Origin: JBDSZL01 sp039925145 | GTDB lineage: Bacteria > Acidobacteriota > Vicinamibacteria > Vicinamibacterales > SCN-69-37 | Length of the DNA stretch: 58,220 nucleotides | Reading direction: 5' to 3' | NCBI GenBank assembly: GCA_039925145.1 | Contig: JBDSZL010000064.1 | Coordinates: 1-58,220 of the forward strand | Part shown: positions 17,117-25,778 of the stretch, in pieces | How the letters are laid out: the number at the start of each line of letters is the position of its first letter | How positions within the stretch are numbered: the first letter of the stretch is position 1 | Position numbers and translations under genes: made by a program | Notes under the pieces: generated by a model | The model's database searches: none | Told to the model about the DNA's origin: nothing | The model's input: the letters and a program-made list of their open reading frames with translations, nothing else

Positions 17117-18619
17117 ATGATGAGCACGCGCCCGTTTGCGCCATCCCGCCAGCAGCCCGGAACGCCGGACGGCCCTTACTCCTGCCGTCGAGCGCTGCTG
17201 ATGGCGACCGTGGCCCTCTCGTGCTGGATGACTGCCACCGGCACGGCACAGGCACCGGACCGATCGAAACCCCCGGCGCCCGGGCCGGTGCCGACGTTGA
17301 AGGTGCCGCCTATCGGCAAACACACGCTGTCCAACGGCCTTCCGGTGTGGATCGTCGAAATGCACGGCGTTCCGGTCGTCGACGTGGCCGTGCTCATCAG
17401 GTCTGGCGGCAATGACGATCCGGCTGGCAAGTTCGGATTGGCGCATTTCACCGCCGCGATGCTCGACGAGGGGGCCGGCGCGCGCTCGGCCCTCGAGCTC
17501 TCCGATGCCGTCGACTTTCTTGGCGCCACGTTGACGACGTCGAGCTCGTTCGATGCGTCGTTCGCGCAACTCCACACCGTGGTATCGAAGTTCGACGCCG
17601 CGCTCCCCCTGCTGGCCGATGTGGTGTTGCGGCCCACCTTCCCTCAGACCGAAATCGACCGCCTGCGGCAGCAACGCCTGACGACCCTCGTGCAGATGCG
17701 CGACAACCCGGCGCAGCTGGCGTCGAGTGCGTTTTCGGGGCTGCTCTACGGCGGACAGCATCGATACGGCACGGTCATCATGGGAGGAGAAGCCGTCAAT
17801 CGCACGCTGTCGCAGGCCGACATGCGTCAGTTCTATGCCACCCACTACCAGCCCCAGAACGCACACATCATCGTCGCGGGCGATATCAGGGCCGCCGCCA
17901 TTCTTCCGAAACTCGAACGTGCGCTCGGCGGCTGGAAGAACTCGGGAGCCGTGCCCAAGATCACGCTCCCGGCTGCCCCACAACCTGCGTCACGGCAGAT
18001 CTATCTCATCGGCAAAGCAGACGCGGCCCAGTCGCAGATTCGAATCGGGGCGGTCGGGGTCGCGCGAAGCACCCCCGACTACTTCGTCCTCGACGTGCTG
18101 AACACGATGCTCGGCGGGTCGTTTACGTCGCGGCTGAATCAGAACCTTCGCGAGGAGCACGGCTACGCGTACGGCGCCGGTTCCGGTTTCGCGATGCGCC
18201 TCGGGGCGGGCCCCTTCGTGGCCCAGGCCGGCGTCCAGACCGACAAGACGGTTGAGTCGCTGACCGAGTTCTTCAAGGAGCTCGACGGCATCCATGCTCC
18301 CCCACCAGAGGATGAGGTCACACGCGCGAAGAACCTCCAGGCGCTGAGCTTTCCAAGCTCGTTCGAGACGACCTCGGACATGACCGGGCACCTGATGGAT
18401 CTGGTCATTTATGGCCTGCCTGAGTCGTTCTTCAACGACTACGTGCCGAAAATCCAGGCCGTGCGAGTGGCCGACGTGGAGAGGGCCGCTAAGCAGTATC
18501 TCGTCACCAACCGGATGATCGTGGTCGTGGCAGGAGACCTCTCCAAGATCGAACAGCCCGTGCGAAGCGCCAACCTCGCGCCCGTCACCGTCGTCGACCC
18601 AGCCACCATGCTGAAGTAG
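17117..18619 (+). CDS. M16-family peptidase homologue, inactive partner subunit
   Basis: This 500-residue M16 protein lacks the zinc motif: the aligned segment GLAHFTAAMLDEGA keeps only the first His (residue 110), with Glu and the second His replaced by Ala. The C-terminal substrate-binding signature is kept (NLREEHGYAYGAGSGF, with Arg and Tyr). This matches two-subunit bacterial M16 peptidases, in which one chain is catalytic and the other supplies the Arg/Tyr pair. A signal-like hydrophobic segment is at about residues 25-45. The gene lies 7 bases after its catalytic partner. Confidence 0.92.
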   Translation: MMSTRPFAPSRQQPGTPDGPYSCRRALLMATVALSCWMTATGTAQAPDRSKPPAPGPVPTLKVPPIGKHTLSNGLPVWIVEMHGVPVVDVAVLIRSGGNDDPAGKFGLAHFTAAMLDEGAGARSALELSDAVDFLGATLTTSSSFDASFAQLHTVVSKFDAALPLLADVVLRPTFPQTEIDRLRQQRLTTLVQMRDNPAQLASSAFSGLLYGGQHRYGTVIMGGEAVNRTLSQADMRQFYATHYQPQNAHIIVAGDIRAAAILPKLERALGGWKNSGAVPKITLPAAPQPASRQIYLIGKADAAQSQIRIGAVGVARSTPDYFVLDVLNTMLGGSFTSRLNQNLREEHGYAYGAGSGFAMRLGAGPFVAQAGVQTDKTVESLTEFFKELDGIHAPPPEDEVTRAKNLQALSFPSSFETTSDMTGHLMDLVIYGLPESFFNDYVPKIQAVRVADVERAAKQYLVTNRMIVVVAGDLSKIEQPVRSANLAPVTVVDPATMLK

Positions 18620-18624
18620 GGACC

Positions 18625-18651
18625 CGTCCTCAGATGCCTGGGCTGAGGACG
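18625..18651 (+). terminator. Hairpin after the M16 pair
   Basis: CGTCCTCAG at 18625-18633 and CTGAGGACG at 18643-18651 pair perfectly over 9 bases around a 9-base loop, starting 6 bases after the second M16 stop codon. No T-tract follows, so termination is plausible but not certain. Confidence 0.55.
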
Positions 18652-18765
18652 ATTCCGGGATCGGTTGCGGGCGCCAGAGCCATCTGACGAAGGTCTGGGC
18701 GCCAAACGAGCTGGTACTTCGCTTGCAGCCGTGAAGCTATCTACTCACCTCCACGGAGCGGCCGA

Positions 18766-21700
18766 ATGTCCCCCATGATTCATCGCAGTCTCACCCGCCT
18801 GCTCGTCACCACGGCACTGCTCACGCTCGGGCTCGCCATCCCAGCTCAGGCGCAGTACTTCGGACAGAACAAGGTTCAGTACGACAAGTTCGATTTCAAG
18901 GTCATGGCGACCCCGCACTTCGACATCTACTACTACCCGTCCGAGGCCGACGCGGCAAAGCAGGTAGCGCGGATGGCCGAACGGTGGCATGCCCGCCTCA
19001 CGCGCTTGATCGGCTACGAGATCACGGGGCGCCAAGCCGTCATGCTCTATGCCAGCCATCCCGAGTTCGAGCAGACCAACGTGGTCGAAGGGATGATCGA
19101 CGAGGGCACCGGCGGCGTGACCGAGGGACTACGACGCCGGGTCGTGCTCCCGCTGGCTGCGACCCTGGGCGAAACCGATCATGTCCTCGGACACGAGCTT
19201 GTCCACACCTTCCAGTACGACATCCTCGGCAACGCCAACGCAAGCAGCGTTCCTCTGTGGTTCATCGAGGGCATGGCGGAATATCTGTCCATGGGCCCGC
19301 ACTCGCCGCAGACCGCCATGTGGCTGCGTGACGCGGTGCTCCAGGACCGGCTGCCGGCAATCAAGGACCTCGACGACCCAAGGTTCTTCCCTTACCGTTT
19401 CGGCCAGGCACTCTGGGCCTACATCGGAGGCCGATGGGGCGACCAGACGGTCGGGGCCGTCTTGAAGAGCATGGCCGGTGATGACACGGGTATCTATCGT
19501 TCGTTGACCGCGGTCTCGGCCATCGAAACCGCCACCGGTCTGAAGCAGGACGAGCTCTCTGAGCAGTGGAAGCAATCGATCCTTTCTGCCTACGGACTGA
19601 CGCCGCTGCCGAAGGAAGAGCGCCGCAGAGCCACGAGCGACGACCTCATCATCGGCGCCCGCACGGGCAGCGGGGCCCTCAATGTGGGGCCATCGCTCAG
19701 CCCCGATGGGAGCAAGGTCGCGTTCCTGTCTGAGCGCAGCCGCCTGGCCATCGATCTCTACGTGGCAGACGTCCCCACCCGTAAGGTGCTGCGAAAGCTG
19801 ACCCAGACAGAGGTCGATCCCCACTTTCAGAGCCTGCAGTTCCTCGCCTCATCGGGGACGTGGGATCCGCAGGGCCGCCGGCTGGCCGTGGCCGCCGTGC
19901 GAGCCGGGCGTCCGGAGCTGGCCATCTTCGACGTGGAAAACGGCAAGATCGTCCAGGAGATCCCCTTCGGTCAACGCGGCGAGATCTTCCAGCCCAGCTG
20001 GTCCCCAGACGGGAACCTGCTGGCGTTCTCGGCGCAGGTCGGCGGAGTCACCGATCTGTTCGTGTACGACTTCGCCACGGCCAAGACGCGCCAGATCACT
20101 ACCGATGCGTTCGCGGATCTGCAACCAGCGTGGTCGCCCGATGGTCATCAACTGGCCTTCGTCACCGAGCGGTTCTCGAGCGATCTGAACACACTGGCGT
20201 TCGGCAACTACGACCTGGCGCTCATCGACGTGACGAGCGGCGCCGTTGTCCAGGTGCAGACCGGTCTGAAAGGCAATGCGGTCAATCCACAATGGACGCG
20301 CGAAGGCACCGGGCTCTACTTCATCTCGGATCAGACCGGGCGCCCCGAGGTCTATCGCGTCGATCTTTCGACCAAGCAATCGACGCGCATCGCCGTCGAA
20401 GTGACAGGGGTCAGCGGCATCACGGCACTGAGCAGCGCGCTGTCGGTCGCCCCGACGGGCCGCGCCGCCTACACGGTGTTTCGCGACGGTGGCTACGAAA
20501 TCCGATTCATCGAAACCGCCTCCAGACAGGCAGACCTCGGTGCCGAACCCACAACTGACCTCGGCATGCTCCCACCCGTCGATCGGCCGGCAAGCCTGGT
20601 CACGCGCGAATTGCAGCAACCGGGCACCGGCGTCCCGGCCAGCACCGAATTCGCGGAGCAGGAGTCCTCATCGCACATGTCGCTCGTGGATGTGGGTCAG
20701 CAGGTGGGCGGAGTCTCGACTGGCGGTTTTGGCACCTACGTCAGCGGCGGCATCTCGTTCCTGTTCAGCGACATGTTGAACAACCACATGATCTCGACCA
20801 CCGTCGATGTCAACGGGAGCGTGCACGATCTGTCCACGGACGTGGCCTTCCAGGTGGCGTATCTCAATCGTGCGCACCGGTGGAACTGGAGCGTGTTCGG
20901 CGCCCGCGTGCCATATCAGAGCGGCAGCGTCCAGGCAGGCACCGGTGTGTTGAATGGGCGATCGGTGTACGTCGAATCGACGGACCTGTTCACGCAGACC
21001 GCATCGCAGGTGGGTGGCGTCGTGGCTTACCCGTTCAGCCGCGCGCTGCGCCTCGAGCTCGGCTCGTCAGTTCAACGAATCGGCTTCTCGCACAGGATTC
21101 AGACGCAGGTCTACGACGCCTTCAATGGCTCGTTGATCTCGGACGACCGAACAAAGCTGCCGAGCGAGGCGTCTCTCACGCTCTTCGATACGACAATGGC
21201 GCTCGTCGGCGACACCACCGCGAACGGCGCTGTCGGCCCCATTCTGGGCCAGCGGTTCCGAATCGAAGGGGCGCCCACGTTCGGCGACCTGCACATGTTC
21301 AACCTCACCGCCGATTACCGGCGCTACTTCATGCCGTTCAGGCCGGTGACGTTTGCCACGAGGGCGGTGCACGTCGGCCGCTACGGGGGGAGCTCGGAAG
21401 ATCAGCGGCTCACGCCCCTGTTCCTCGGCTATCCCGACATGGTCCGAGGGTATGACGTCAACAGCTTCCAGGCGAACGAGTGCACGCTCACCGCGGATGG
21501 GTCGTGCCCGGAATTCGATCGGCTCATCGGCAGCCGGCTGGGCGTGTTCAATGCTGAGGCCCGAGTGCCGCTGGTCGGTCTGTTCAACGGCAAGCTGGAT
21601 TACGGACCGATTCCGGTGGAACTGTTCGGCTTCTTCGACGCCGGCGTGGCCTGGGATAAGACGACGCGGCCGTCATTTGCGGGAGGCTCGCGCGACGTGG

Positions 21701-21831
21701 TCACGAGCACCGGCGTCGGGGCCCGGGTCAACGTATTCGGCTACGCGATTGCTGAATTCAATATGGCCCGGCCGCTGAGCCGGCCCGACCGCGGATGGCT
21801 GTTCGTGTTCAATCTGCGACCGGGCTTCTAA
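18766..21831 (+). CDS. Gluzincin metallopeptidase / TolB propeller / Omp85-like barrel protein
   Basis: The 1021-residue protein has three modules. After a signal peptide (residues 1-30) comes a peptidase-MA-like gluzincin domain with HELVH at 143-147 and the third ligand Glu168 (LWFIEGMAEY). Residues about 290-620 carry repeated TolB/PD40 blades (PSWSPDGNLLAFSA, PAWSPDGHQLAFVT). Residues about 680-1021 look like a BamA/Omp85-type beta-barrel, with GYPDMVRGYD and a C-terminal Phe. No POTRA repeats are seen. GGAG at 18755-18758 supports ATG 18766. It is probably an outer-membrane-anchored protease or assembly factor. Similar fusions occur in Acidobacteriota and Gemmatimonadota genomes; function is not established to my knowledge. 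Confidence 0.85.
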   Translation: MSPMIHRSLTRLLVTTALLTLGLAIPAQAQYFGQNKVQYDKFDFKVMATPHFDIYYYPSEADAAKQVARMAERWHARLTRLIGYEITGRQAVMLYASHPEFEQTNVVEGMIDEGTGGVTEGLRRRVVLPLAATLGETDHVLGHELVHTFQYDILGNANASSVPLWFIEGMAEYLSMGPHSPQTAMWLRDAVLQDRLPAIKDLDDPRFFPYRFGQALWAYIGGRWGDQTVGAVLKSMAGDDTGIYRSLTAVSAIETATGLKQDELSEQWKQSILSAYGLTPLPKEERRRATSDDLIIGARTGSGALNVGPSLSPDGSKVAFLSERSRLAIDLYVADVPTRKVLRKLTQTEVDPHFQSLQFLASSGTWDPQGRRLAVAAVRAGRPELAIFDVENGKIVQEIPFGQRGEIFQPSWSPDGNLLAFSAQVGGVTDLFVYDFATAKTRQITTDAFADLQPAWSPDGHQLAFVTERFSSDLNTLAFGNYDLALIDVTSGAVVQVQTGLKGNAVNPQWTREGTGLYFISDQTGRPEVYRVDLSTKQSTRIAVEVTGVSGITALSSALSVAPTGRAAYTVFRDGGYEIRFIETASRQADLGAEPTTDLGMLPPVDRPASLVTRELQQPGTGVPASTEFAEQESSSHMSLVDVGQQVGGVSTGGFGTYVSGGISFLFSDMLNNHMISTTVDVNGSVHDLSTDVAFQVAYLNRAHRWNWSVFGARVPYQSGSVQAGTGVLNGRSVYVESTDLFTQTASQVGGVVAYPFSRALRLELGSSVQRIGFSHRIQTQVYDAFNGSLISDDRTKLPSEASLTLFDTTMALVGDTTANGAVGPILGQRFRIEGAPTFGDLHMFNLTADYRRYFMPFRPVTFATRAVHVGRYGGSSEDQRLTPLFLGYPDMVRGYDVNSFQANECTLTADGSCPEFDRLIGSRLGVFNAEARVPLVGLFNGKLDYGPIPVELFGFFDAGVAWDKTTRPSFAGGSRDVVTSTGVGARVNVFGYAIAEFNMARPLSRPDRGWLFVFNLRPGF

Positions 21832-21842
21832 CTGAGCCTGGC

Positions 21843-21873
21843 GGAAACCGGGTTCCCCACGAACCCGGTTTCC
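21843..21873. terminator. 13-bp stem hairpin between convergent genes
   Basis: GGAAACCGGGTTC (21843-21855) and GAACCCGGTTTCC (21861-21873) are perfect inverted copies around CCCAC. The hairpin lies between the barrel-protein stop and the end of the convergent small gene, so a bidirectional terminator is likely. The arms share the ACCGGGT core with the repeats at 136-251. Confidence 0.7.
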
Positions 21874-21883
21874 ACAGAGGCGC

Positions 21884-22081
21884 TCAATAAGCCAGTTTCG
21901 AACCGGCGGTGGGCGTGTACGACGGCGGGTCGCTCGCCGGGAACGAGTCGTCTGAGGCAGTGTGAACCTGGCTGTCGAGGTTCTCCGCCATCGAAAAGCG
22001 GTCGCGGCGCTGCCGTGCCGCTTTGACGGCAAGATACGTGGCCAGGCCGGCGCTCACCGCCGCAACGAGTTTCCAGTTCAT
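21884..22081 (-). CDS. Small single-TM protein with SDDSFPASDPPSYTP tail
   Basis: The 65-residue protein has one hydrophobic segment (LVAAVSAGLATYLAVKAA, residues 4-21), a basic stretch, and a C-terminal motif SDDSFPASDPPSYTPTAG. That Ser/Pro motif recurs in many short uncharacterised proteins from diverse bacteria, which supports a real gene. AGGA about 8 bases upstream of ATG 22081 fits translation. The membrane segment suggests an inner-membrane protein with the tail in the cytoplasm. No function is known to me. Confidence 0.75.
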   Translation of the reverse strand: MNWKLVAAVSAGLATYLAVKAARQRRDRFSMAENLDSQVHTASDDSFPASDPPSYTPTAGSKLAY

Positions 22082-22163
22082 AAGGGCATCCTTCTCTTAG
22101 CGCATATCGCAACCTGCCTCGCGGGCCCCGGAGCGGGCATCGAGCAGGCGGGCAATGCTCTCA

Positions 22164-22178
22164 AGCAAGAACCTTGCT
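22164..22178. repeat. Small inverted repeat AGCAAG-N3-CTTGCT
   Basis: A perfect 6-bp inverted repeat stands in the 187-bp gap between the symporter stop and the small gene start. It may be a weak terminator for the symporter or an operator for the small gene. Nothing else recognisable lies in this gap. Confidence 0.4.
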
Positions 22179-22268
22179 AGAAGGATCGCGAACCCTGCGC
22201 CGCTGAAGCGGGCTGCGCCTGCCGACAATGAGCACCCGAACGCCTCGGCGGAGCGCCAGCCTATCGAG

Positions 22269-23945
22269 TCAGTCGCGCACCCGGGCCGGACCCGAGACGA
22301 GGCTGACCGCCAGCCCCACGGTGGTCACGACGACGGCGCCGACCACGTTGAGCCACAAATACGCCACGCCCCACGTTGTCGCGACATAGGCCACCGCCGC
22401 CATCCCGGCCACCAGCCCCACAAACGCGCCATGTCCATTGGCCCGCTTTACCCCGAGTGCCAGGATGAACACCCCCAGCAGGGAGCCGTAGAAATAGGAT
22501 CCGTAACGGTTCACCACCTCGATCAGCGATCCCAGTCGGGCAGCGTACATGGCCATGACACACGCGAAGAGTCCCCAGCCTGCTGTGGCCCACTTGGACA
22601 CGCTGAGATAGTGCCGGTCTGATGCCTCTGGACGGATGAGACGCTTGTAGACGTCGATCACGGAAGCCGTGGCCAGCGAGTTCAGCTCAGCAGCGATGCT
22701 CGACATGGCGGCCGCGAAGATGGCCGCGATGATCAGGCCAATTAATCCGATAGGCATGTGTTTGGTAACGAATGTCGGAAACACGTAATTCACGTCCGTC
22801 CAAGCCGCGTCTCCGGTGACGTCTTTCACCAGCCGCACGGCCCTGCCTCTGACGTCCCGGACCGCTCCGTCCGCCCTGATGAATGCGGCGCGCGACACCT
22901 CGTCATCATTCGCCGCCAGTGCCGCGGCGGCCTCCTTGCGTACGAGGTAAGCACCCGAGTACTCGGCGTCGAGCGCGTGGTAGTCATCGGCGCGGGCACT
23001 GGCTTCGATCTTCGCCAGCGGTGCGGCGTTGAAGAGCATCGGCCCCTGGTGGAAGAGGAAGTACACGAACATCAGCACGCCGGTCAGCAGAATCATCGCC
23101 TGCAGAGGAATCTTCACGAACGCGCTCATGTAGAGCGAATGGCGCCCTTCGTCGACCGATCGAGCCGTCAGGTACCGCTGCACCTGGCTTTGATCGCACC
23201 CGAAATACGACAACGACAGAAAGAGCCCGCCAATCAGCCCGGACCAGAACGTGTACGTCTGCCTCACATCGAACGTGAAGTCGATGGCCTTGGTCTTCCC
23301 TGCTGCGCCCGCGATGTGCAGGGCGGTACCGAGGCTCACCCCCTCTGGTAGGTTGACGATCAGCACCGCGACCGCCGCCGAGATGCCGAGCACGATGACG
23401 GCCATCTGCTTGACGTCGGTCCACGTCACCGCCTGAACGCCGCCGATCATCGTGTAGATCACGGTCGGCACCCCGATGAGCAGAACCGTCAGCGTGAGAT
23501 TCCAGCCGAGCACGATCGACAGAATGACGGCCGGCGCCGCGACAATCACACTGCAGGAGAGCCCACGGGAGATGAGGAACAGCGCGGCCGTGAGAGTCCG
23601 CGTCTTGAGGTCAAAGCGGCGTTCCAGGTACTCATAGGCCGTGTAGACCCGCGCACGCCAGAAGAACGGCACGACCGTGACCGACAGGATGATCATCGCG
23701 ACGGGCAGTCCAAAGTAGAACTGCACGAATCTCATGCCGTCGGCGTATCCCTGCCCCGTGGTGCTCGTCATGGTGATGGCGCTGAGCTGCGTGGCCATCA
23801 CCGAAAGCCCGACCGCCCACCACGGCAGACTGCGACCGGCTAGGAAATAGCCTTCCACCTCCGCCGTGTTCCGGCTCATCCGCAAGCCGTCCCAGACGAC
23901 CCACACCAGATAGGCGCCGACGATCGACCAGTCGACCCAGCTCAT
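22269..23945 (-). CDS. Sodium:solute symporter family (SSS) permease
   Basis: The 558-residue inner-membrane protein has about 13-14 hydrophobic segments. Family features include EGYFLAGRSLPWWAVGLS near TM2, VMATQLSAITMTSTTGQGYADG, and the conserved helix IGLIIAAIFAAAMSSIAAELNSLATASVIDVYKR. A soluble insert at about residues 305-375, rich in Ala and charged residues, interrupts the core; such inserts occur in several Acidobacteriota SSS proteins. Substrate (sugar, amino acid, nucleoside) cannot be assigned. The start codon shares one base with the stop of a 43-residue upstream gene (TGATG). Confidence 0.92.
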   Translation of the reverse strand: MSWVDWSIVGAYLVWVVWDGLRMSRNTAEVEGYFLAGRSLPWWAVGLSVMATQLSAITMTSTTGQGYADGMRFVQFYFGLPVAMIILSVTVVPFFWRARVYTAYEYLERRFDLKTRTLTAALFLISRGLSCSVIVAAPAVILSIVLGWNLTLTVLLIGVPTVIYTMIGGVQAVTWTDVKQMAVIVLGISAAVAVLIVNLPEGVSLGTALHIAGAAGKTKAIDFTFDVRQTYTFWSGLIGGLFLSLSYFGCDQSQVQRYLTARSVDEGRHSLYMSAFVKIPLQAMILLTGVLMFVYFLFHQGPMLFNAAPLAKIEASARADDYHALDAEYSGAYLVRKEAAAALAANDDEVSRAAFIRADGAVRDVRGRAVRLVKDVTGDAAWTDVNYVFPTFVTKHMPIGLIGLIIAAIFAAAMSSIAAELNSLATASVIDVYKRLIRPEASDRHYLSVSKWATAGWGLFACVMAMYAARLGSLIEVVNRYGSYFYGSLLGVFILALGVKRANGHGAFVGLVAGMAAVAYVATTWGVAYLWLNVVGAVVVTTVGLAVSLVSGPARVRD

Positions 23946-24076
23946 CAGGAAAAGTGAACGCCGAACCAGTACAGGCTGGCCAGGGTGACGACCTCGACGA
24001 GCACAATCAGCACGAACGTGCGGACTCGCGGCGCGGTGTCGTCGGAGGCGGATTTCGCCCCGGTCGGAAGGGCCAT
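23945..24076 (-). CDS. Small TM protein paired with the symporter
   Basis: A 43-residue frame (start ATG 24076) has a single C-terminal TM (VRTFVLIVLVEVVTLASLYW). Its TGA shares a base with the symporter start, so the two would be translated together. A longer version (to 24196) has an Arg-rich N-terminus that looks non-coding and overlaps the rhodanese gene. No strong ribosome-binding site is seen. It could be an accessory subunit of the symporter; no family is recognised. Confidence 0.6.
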   Translation of the reverse strand: MALPTGAKSASDDTAPRVRTFVLIVLVEVVTLASLYWFGVHFS

Positions 24077-24155
24077 CAGCGGAGCATATACGACGCGGAG
24101 GACCGCGGTGCGACGACGCCGATCGGTCAGTGGACCAGGGAGGCTTTGGCGAACG

Positions 24156-24587
24156 TCAGCGAGGCGATCGGCCGGATTCTGTCTGGCCGCCGGCATGCAC
24201 CCACTCCGGGTAGCCGCCGACCAGGGCCGCCACGTGAAGTACGCCCGCTCGCACCAGCAGGAGGGCCGCCTCCGCGCTCGTGTGCTCGGCGGCGCACGAA
24301 CAGTACGTGACGATCAGGCGCGAACCGGCGAGCTTTCGGAGTGACGCGGCGCGGCGCGTGATTTCCGCCACGGGTGCGTGAACGGATCCGGGAATGCGGC
24401 CGCTCTCGAAAGCCACCACGTCGCGCACGTCCACGACCAGGACCTCATGACGCGAGTACAGCGGCTCGAACTCGCCTCGAGTCACGCGAGTGATCTCGGC
24501 CTCGGTCTGCGGGACCGTGCGCGTCTGCTGGGCGGCCAGCGAGACGCCCGCGAGCGCCACAGCCGCACAGAGGGCCAACGTCTTCAT
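24156..24587 (-). CDS. Secreted rhodanese-like protein
   Basis: The 143-residue protein has a signal peptide (MKTLALCAAVALAGVSLAAQ) and one rhodanese domain: VLVVDVRDVVAFESGRIPGS and the active-site loop IVTYCSCAAEHTS, whose first Cys would carry persulfide. It would transfer sulfur or act as a sulfide carrier in the periplasm. Start ATG 24587 is two bases after the stop of the ABC permease, and the signal peptide begins there; the longer frame runs into the permease gene. Placement as the last gene of an ABC exporter operon is unusual and its substrate is unknown. Confidence 0.88.
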   Translation of the reverse strand: MKTLALCAAVALAGVSLAAQQTRTVPQTEAEITRVTRGEFEPLYSRHEVLVVDVRDVVAFESGRIPGSVHAPVAEITRRAASLRKLAGSRLIVTYCSCAAEHTSAEAALLLVRAGVLHVAALVGGYPEWVHAGGQTESGRSPR

Positions 24588-24589
24588 GC

Positions 24590-25777
24590 TCACAGTTCGC
24601 GCAACGCCGTGACAATGGGCAGGCGCGAGGCGCGCACCGCGGGCAGCAATCCGCCGAGCAGGCCCATCGCGAGCGACCACACCAGGCCCATCAGCAACAG
24701 CTCGGGCGTCACGCGAAACGCGAACGCCACCTGACTGAATGTCTGAAAGTTGATGGTGGAAGTCTGGTACCCATTGAACCCGAGATAGGCGATGACGCCG
24801 CCAATGACGCCGCCCACTGCTGCCAGGGCGATCGACTCGGCCAGCACGGAGACGAGCACGGCCGTGGCGTTGAAGCCAAGAGCGCGCAACGTCGCGATTT
24901 CCCTCGCTCGCGTCGCAACCGCCGTGTACATCGTGAGAATCGCCCCGAACACCGCCGCGATCCCCATCAGCGCGGCAATCACAAAACCGACGGATCGAAT
25001 GAGCGTCGTCAACGTCAGCGACTGCGCGGCGTAGTAGTCCGACTCACGACGCACGCCGACGTTGATTTGCGGGTTGGCTGTCAGCCAATCCTTGAAGGGC
25101 CCGAGCGAGTCTGGGCCTTCGAGCTGCACGAGAACCGACTGGTAGCTGTTGCCCCGACGGTAGACGCCCTGGAGTGTCTTCGCGTCGCACCAGATCTCTG
25201 TTTCGGGCACGCCGCCGTCGTCTTCGAACACGCCGACCACGGTCCACGTCACCTGGCCAGACTTGATTTCCGATCCCACATCGAGGCCCGCGAATTGACC
25301 CGACGCGGCCCGCCCCACGATCACCTCGTTGGTGCCGAACTGCAGCATGCGGCCGGAGACGATGGATGCCTCGTTTCTGACCTTGAACGCGGTTGTTTCG
25401 ATCCCTCGCATCGGCACGTTGGCGCTCGTGCCAGTCGATTTCTTCGGCAGGTCGATGATGACGAACAGTTCGGCCGACGCCACCACGGCCTGGCCATCGC
25501 GTTTGATGCCCGGCGCCTGCTTGACGATGTCGGTATCGGGCCCGGTGAGGCCGCTGGTCATCTCGGCGTCGGCTCCACTGCGCATGACGATCGCGCGAGA
25601 GTCCGAGCCGGCACCGCGCATGGCCGCTTTGAACCCTTCGGCAATCGACAGTACGGCGACGAGCACGATCACCACGCCCGCGATGCCGATGATCGCGACA
25701 GCTGAGGAACTCAGACGTTGCGGAATTGTCCGGAGGTTGACCAGCGTGACGGCGACGGTTTGTGACAGCCAGTTCAC
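24590..25777 (-). CDS. MacB/FtsX-type ABC transporter permease (second)
   Basis: The 395-residue permease has one N-terminal TM (SSAVAIIGIAGVVIVLVAVL), a large periplasmic MacB-PCD domain (about 45-270) and three C-terminal TMs with the FtsX pattern TRAREIATLRALGFNATAVL. It is one half of a mechanotransmission-type exporter with the permease at 25779-26933 and the ATPase at 26930-27622. The start is GTG 25777, one base after the upstream stop. The cargo (lipoprotein, peptide or small molecule) cannot be read from sequence. Confidence 0.92.
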   Translation of the reverse strand: MNWLSQTVAVTLVNLRTIPQRLSSSAVAIIGIAGVVIVLVAVLSIAEGFKAAMRGAGSDSRAIVMRSGADAEMTSGLTGPDTDIVKQAPGIKRDGQAVVASAELFVIIDLPKKSTGTSANVPMRGIETTAFKVRNEASIVSGRMLQFGTNEVIVGRAASGQFAGLDVGSEIKSGQVTWTVVGVFEDDGGVPETEIWCDAKTLQGVYRRGNSYQSVLVQLEGPDSLGPFKDWLTANPQINVGVRRESDYYAAQSLTLTTLIRSVGFVIAALMGIAAVFGAILTMYTAVATRAREIATLRALGFNATAVLVSVLAESIALAAVGGVIGGVIAYLGFNGYQTSTINFQTFSQVAFAFRVTPELLLMGLVWSLAMGLLGGLLPAVRASRLPIVTALREL

Positions 25778-25778
25778 G

